From positions 8,663 through 21,162 of the forward strand of contig KV908679.1 of the NCBI GenBank assembly GCA_002005505.1: a stretch of DNA of 12,500 bases, given 5' to 3'. The number at the start of each line of letters is the position of its first letter. Positions within the stretch are counted from its first letter, which is position 1. The DNA is from Botryococcus braunii (Eukaryota > Chlorophyta > Trebouxiophyceae). Positions 9,692 through 12,500 of this stretch are shown here, in pieces. The notes under the pieces were generated by a model. The model saw only the letters and a program-made list of their open reading frames with translations, was not told the origin of the DNA and made no database searches. A program made the translations under genes and the position numbers.

Positions 9692-9993
9692 ACACATAAA
9701 CTGCATGAACGTCAAGGATTTGGGCCTCACCTGTGTTAGTGTAGAAGCAGCTGACCCTTCTTGTGGCGGGTCCTTCCCAGTTGGATGACTGCAGGCAGCA
9801 ACTGGATGAGACCTATGCGAAGATGGGTGTTCCACAGCCTCCGATGACAACTCCACAAGCGGCATCTTTCTCATCGCAACTTGTGGACACCCCACAACAG
9901 CATTTGGAATGGAGGGCACCAGCATCTCGAGGGTCCATCACTCCCACGCATCCACGTCCTGCTGGACCCCGTGATGCCACGCAGGACAGGTAG
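5870..9993 (+). CDS. CYCD: D-type cyclin, six exons, 370 aa
   Basis: G1 cyclin expected to activate a cyclin-dependent kinase in the nucleus and target retinoblastoma-related protein. I join 5870-6172, 6647-6733, 7554-7655, 8196-8463, 8995-9134 and 9781-9993; all introns are GT-AG and the frame stays open for 370 codons, close to the usual plant CYCD length. Visible signs: LxCxE at residues 4-8 (LECWE); an acidic linker (TPEPEPEP, 17-24); cyclin N-box about 62-194, with RLELVRWMIR (92-101), LLDRYFAL, AVACLSIAAKHEE (141-153) and MDMELIILEALHWRL (179-193); cyclin C-domain about 195-300 with FLRYRPSSIACAAVLRAL; a Pro/Ser/Thr-rich tail with three TP sites. K150 and E182 match the conserved Lys and Glu used for kinase contact in cyclins. 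The ATG at 5870 is chosen because LxCxE normally lies close to the N-terminus and an in-frame stop (5849-5851) precedes it. Family call is firm; subfamily is not assigned. Confidence 0.93.
6647..6733 (+). CDS. CYCD: CYCD exon 2 (residues 102-130)
   Basis: Short 29-codon exon, phase 0 at both ends, between GTGCAG and CAG|GTAAAC. It reads AAHRYKFDLSTTSLATNLL followed by DRYFALNKNQ, the plant cyclin D segment after the conserved W-I/L-K/R. Joining at 6647 gives the same spacing from the conserved Trp as in plant CYCD proteins; joining before the CAG would add two residues. A branch-site-like GCTAAAA lies about 22 bases upstream of the acceptor (A at 6624). Confidence 0.9.
6879..6895 (+). repeat. 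G12-C-G4 run in CYCD intron 2
   Basis: Homopolymer run inside the 820-base intron 2 (6734-7553). Nothing else of note was seen in that intron. Confidence 0.9.
7554..7655 (+). CDS. CYCD: CYCD exon 3 (residues 131-164)
   Basis: Thirty-four codons, phase 0 at both ends, between GTTCAG and CAG|GTACGG. It encodes the heart of the cyclin box, with W135 and then LAAVACLSIAAKHEE (139-153), the most recognisable plant CYCD signature, including K150. A GTGAC branch-site candidate lies about 19 bases before the acceptor. Confidence 0.92.
8196..8463 (+). CDS. CYCD: CYCD exon 4 (residues 165-253, plus first base of codon 254)
   Basis: 268 bases between CTGTGCAG and CAAG|GTCAGG, ending in phase 1. It finishes the cyclin N-box (MDMELIILEALHWRL, with E182), then TPVTFAERLIQMLP, where the C-domain begins. 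After that comes a polar Ser/Thr-rich stretch (about 214-236) and RQDARRYLYFAVQ. The last part lines up without gaps against the plant segment that precedes FL-x-[FY]-RPS, which supports this 3' end and the join to exon 5. An acceptor branch candidate is GTTAAC at 8168-8173. Confidence 0.88.
8485..8566 (+). repeat. C-rich, GT, G-run and CA blocks in CYCD intron 4
   Basis: Immediately after the exon 4 donor the intron holds, in order, a C-rich block (about 8485-8499), a GT-rich block (8503-8521), G13-C-G4 (8531-8548) and a CA repeat (8549-8566). C-rich can pair with the G-run and GT with CA, so the blocks are complementary in crossed order. Confidence 0.8.
8995..9134 (+). CDS. CYCD: CYCD exon 5 (residues 254-300)
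   Basis: 140 bases between CTTGCAG and GAG|GTAAGG. The split codon G+AT restores Asp254 and continues as PAFLRYRPSSIACAAVLRAL, a clear cyclin C-domain helix, then WASKHFKSFCHQIARE. A textbook branch site, GCTAAC, sits 26 bases before the acceptor (A at 8968). Confidence 0.9.
9476..9695 (+). repeat. Long CT tract and CA repeat in CYCD intron 5
   Basis: A (CT)n tract starts at 9476, is broken by single purines at 9492 and 9498, then runs without any purine from 9499 to 9681. The middle (about 9565-9608) is C-rich and imperfect, flanked by two pure CT blocks, and a short CA repeat ends the array. It stops about 100 bases before the exon 6 acceptor. Confidence 0.97.
9781..9993 (+). CDS. CYCD: CYCD exon 6 (residues 301-370, stop TAG 9991-9993)
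   Basis: Final coding exon after CCTTCCCAG. It opens with LDDCRQQLDETYAK, matching the last C-domain helix of plant D cyclins, then runs into a low-complexity Pro/Ser/Thr/Gln-rich tail. Thr-Pro sites (MTTPQ, VDTPQ, SITPT) resemble the phosphorylation sites that control D-cyclin turnover, though that role is inferred. The stop overlaps a donor-like sequence, CAG|GTAGCT at 9987-9995. The branch candidate CTGAC (A at 9754) lies 26 bases before the acceptor, the same spacing as in intron 4. Confidence 0.85.
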   Translation: MDDCRQQLDETYAKMGVPQPPMTTPQAASFSSQLVDTPQQHLEWRAPASRGSITPTHPRPAGPRDATQDR

Positions 9994-10097
9994 CTCCATC
10001 AGTTTGCGTTGCTATATTGGTTGTTTTGCGTCCAGTGAGGAGCACTCATTGCAGCAGTCAGCTGTACCAGTGCCAGGGTCTGTTGTTTCATGAGCAG

Positions 10098-10111
10098 CCC
10101 CCCCCCCCCCC
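10098..10111 (+). repeat. C14 homopolymer
   Basis: Run of fourteen C about 105 bases after the CYCD stop codon, followed by pyrimidine-rich sequence and AAAAG. It could serve as the polypyrimidine tract of a 3' splice site at 10135. Confidence 0.9.
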
Positions 10112-10135
10112 TCGGTCTCTCCATCTGCCCAAAAG

Positions 10136-10247
10136 TATGCTGATTGGTGTGTCAGGAGACTGGTCCCTCACTGAAGTAGCTTTTTGGCTAGGAGGCTCTT
10201 TTGAGAATATACCTGACAAATTCATAACCCTCTATTTCGAGCACCAG
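10136..10247 (+). other. Possible additional exon, weak SAM-like sequence
   Basis: Between an acceptor-like AAAAG and a good donor CAG|GTATTG lies an open segment whose translation begins MLIGVSGDWSLTEVAFWLGG and ends ITLYFEHQ. The W-S-x-x-E-V-x-x-W-L pattern resembles the start of a SAM domain, but the spacing to the next conserved Phe fits poorly. Joined to a donor at 9989/9990 it would keep the CYCD frame. It may equally be chance or part of an unrelated gene. Confidence 0.2.
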
Positions 10248-10562
10248 GTATTGTTGCATCCGGTCCAAGGAATTGGTGGTTTCTGCATGGTATACAGACC
10301 TCTTCTTTCACAGCCCTCCTGTTGTCTTGAGTGGGGGCGTGCCGACTTATTAGCGTTTGTGTTTATTAAGATGTGAGAGCGTGACAATGCTTGGAGTTAG
10401 GAACGTGGGGTCGCGTTATGTCTTAGGCGTCCCACGGAAGGGTTCACAAGGGAGGCAAACGCCATATTAAGGTGTTGCATATTGGTTCCAGCATTTGATC
10501 TATTCATGGTCAGTATGACTTAAAGGGTCCTGGTTTTGACCCAAGGACTTTGTTGGGAGTTC

Positions 10563-10640
10563 TAGGAGTCGTGTGCTAATAATACGACCGACATCTCGGA
10601 GGTGTTTAGGAGTCGTGTGTAGTTTTAGGAGTGTGAGTTG
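10563..10640 (+). repeat. Short dispersed direct repeats
   Basis: TAGGAGTCGTGTG occurs exactly at 10563-10575 and 10607-10619, with a third partial copy (TAGGAGTGTG) from 10626. AATAA and AATAAG follow within 100 bases. It could be 3'-untranslated sequence or a fragment of an LTR element. Confidence 0.6.
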
Positions 10641-10808
10641 TGTATTCTGTTAGGCAAGTTTATTGCAAATAAGGTTGTGTTCTATTATATCATAGGACCA
10701 GGTATGTGTCCATGTCAGTCAGACATGAGTAGCTAATTGGCTATTGTGAGAATGCAGACAAGTAACATGAAGTACACATCAGGACCTACTGCAGGCCACA
10801 ATCAAGGC

Positions 10809-10859
10809 GGGAGGCCTCCCCACGGTAGGTGTGACCATGGTCCCCTGGGGACCATGGTC
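10809..10859. repeat. Two perfect palindromes, 12 and 27 bases
   Basis: GGGAGGCCTCCC (10809-10820) is a perfect palindrome. Twelve bases further on, GACCATGGTCCCC (10833-10845) and GGGGACCATGGTC (10847-10859) form a perfect inverted repeat with 13-base arms around a single T. Each arm carries its own CCATGG palindrome. Confidence 0.9.
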
Positions 10860-12270
10860 GGTGTGCTGCCTTCTTAAATGCTTGGGTGGTTGGGTCATTC
10901 GTGTCTTTCACGCTTGCCCATTGTAACCGCCGGTTGTTTTGCCCGTTGTTGGTATCTAACACTTGTTGGCATGCAAGCTGGGTGTTGCACTGCATCCTTT
11001 CCTGACGTGGCGACAGATGCGCATGTATGTCTGCTTGACAGATGGTTGGGGGTACATGAGCTTAGATGCACACCTGCCATGCACAGCAGTATTTGACGCT
11101 ACATACCATGCTGGAATGCGCCCCTCCTCGGATCTCAATCTAAGGGATAGGGATTTGTCTTGTTTTCAAGAAGCACGCAAGGCTTTAATGTGTCCCCCCT
11201 TTTCTTTTCTTTTCGTTTTTTTTCCCTTTTTTCCCCTTTCAACACACCCCCCCCCCTCTCCTTTTCTTTTGCTGGATTCAGCAAGTACTCTTCTGCAGTG
11301 CAGGTTGCGCTGTGCTGCACTGAACTCTTTTGTTCTTACTTACCTTCAAACCTTTTGCCAAGGCGATTCTCATCATAGCTAGCCATTTAGACCCTCACTG
11401 TGGGTCAGGAGGTTCAGGTCACGCTGTCAGGTTAACCAATAGATATGGGCCTGACTTGAAATTTATAAGGACCTTGGAACCAGTACTTGATTTGCTGTAA
11501 GTGCTGTGTCCTGCTTGTGTCACCAGGGTGACACTGTTGCATCACAAGATTTCATTTGCCCCAATGGCAGTGGAGGGCTGGGTCCGGCCCCATTATTTCC
11601 TTCTGATGTGCCCCCTTTTATTTTGCGGCAGGGACATTTTGTGCAGCTTCTGTGGTCTGTCGCGTGTAGCAGCCTGTTGCCAGGGCCTTACCTCCCACAT
11701 CGGCAGGGAACTTGGCAACTAGGATACATGTACGACTGTTTAGTTTGTGTGCGAAGTATTTAGTTTGTACCACCCCCTCCCCCCCCCCCAACCCCCAAAA
11801 AATGACTCGCTGAGAAGATGCTGGAAGCTGTGCACATGGTATAGGCAGCTGGATGGCGAGATTGCCCTTGGGAGCTTACCTCATTGGCAGTGGAGTACTG
11901 ATGGCCTGTGTGACTGTACGGAGTTCAGAACAACTGGATGGTCTTGTGGGGCCAGGCTATTTCTGCAGGCATGGCAGCACGTGGCCTTGGCCACTTCAAG
12001 GGGGAGCAGCTCGGATTGCCATGGTGATTCGCATGCTCTAGTAGCATGTGAACTCTGAGGTAGCATGCTTTCCGATCCGCAGCTGTAGTCCCAAGTGCGG
12101 CCCAGTGGCCAGGACGGGTGTGTATTACTTCCCCCCAATCTGACGTGAAGGATGCCAGAAGTGATCTGGCCCAACGGCAAGAAAGTGCTGGGGGTTACTT
12201 CCGTCTGCTAGTACTTAGGGAGTGTATCCGTATTCGTTTGGTTGTATTTTGAAGCTGTAGCTGACTGGCA

Positions 12271-12290
12271 GTGCCGTGCCGTGCCGTGCC
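12271..12290 (+). repeat. (GTGCC)4 tandem repeat
   Basis: Four perfect copies of a five-base unit. Confidence 0.9.
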
Positions 12291-12500
12291 TCTTCAGTTC
12301 AGCTTGGGCGTCCTGAGACAGTAAAGTGGAGTTGATTGGCAGAGAGCGGAGTGACAGGTGCAGGGGTTTTCAAAAAGGACTGCGAGCCCTGCCCAGGGTT
12401 ACAAAGTAGGAACCCACTGGAACGTGACGAAGATTGGACGAGTTCAGTAGGCATCTTGCATCTATTTTATTCCTTACACAGTTAGGAGAAGTATATATGT

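Larger units (their letters stand above)
9994..12500. other. 3' flank of CYCD, no firmly supported gene
   Basis: Apart from the possible exon at 10136-10247, the repeats and the palindromes, I see pyrimidine-rich tracts at 11193-11270 and 11770-11800 and a (GTGCC)4 repeat at 12271-12290. An 85-codon open stretch ending at 11763 and overlapping frames at 11747-12180 have no recognisable domain. No poly(A) signal can be assigned with confidence. Confidence 0.5.

Noticed and set aside
9425..9788. Open frames of 104-114 codons across intron 5
   Set aside because: Repeat translations inside an intron whose borders are set by the cyclin frame on both sides.
11506..11763. 85-codon open frame after an acceptor-like CACCAG
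   Set aside because: No known domain and no frame-compatible partner exon; length is not exceptional for this base composition.
11747..12180. Overlapping open frames on both strands, one with a hydrophobic start (from 11853) and one reading LDGE
   Set aside because: Three frames compete over the same bases and none has a clear family match; mentioned only as a possible continuation of the SAM-like segment.

Overview
The window looks like nuclear DNA of a green-lineage (streptophyte) eukaryote with a repeat-rich genome. The only gene I can support is a plant-type D cyclin on the + strand, split into six exons between 5870 and 9993. Its five introns of 474-820 bases, spliceosomal GT-AG borders, a cyclin box that reads like plant CYCD, and an N-terminal LxCxE motif all point to a land plant or charophyte alga. 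A large-genome charophyte such as Chara fits the long introns and the many long dinucleotide microsatellites, but that assignment is inference.

Layout. Positions 1-5869 hold no coding sequence I can defend. They contain a long CT tract (117-267), a GC-rich stretch with several inverted repeats (700-945), a two-stem hairpin (1515-1564), and a block of simple repeats (3325-4210) of alternating GC/AC, G-runs and a 170-base pure purine tract. A weak diverged duplication flanks the purine tract (3625-3790 and 4336-4480). The presumed promoter and 5' leader lie at about 5000-5869, with several CCAAT motifs, a TATA-like site and a perfect hairpin. Positions 5870-9993 are the cyclin D gene; the spliced frame gives 370 residues. 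Intron 5 carries a 183-base pure pyrimidine tract. Positions 9994-12500 look like 3' flank: a possible extra exon (10136-10247), repeats, a perfect 27-base palindrome (10833-10859) and pyrimidine tracts, with no convincing second gene.

How it works. The protein should act as a G1 cyclin: it binds and activates a cyclin-dependent kinase and docks on a retinoblastoma-related protein through LxCxE. Nothing else in the window can be tied to it as a partner. The best candidates for something undescribed are an alternative C-terminus in which the stop codon sits inside a possible splice donor, an in-frame cryptic donor that would remove part of the cyclin box, and several structured non-coding stretches. 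All are hypotheses from reading alone.
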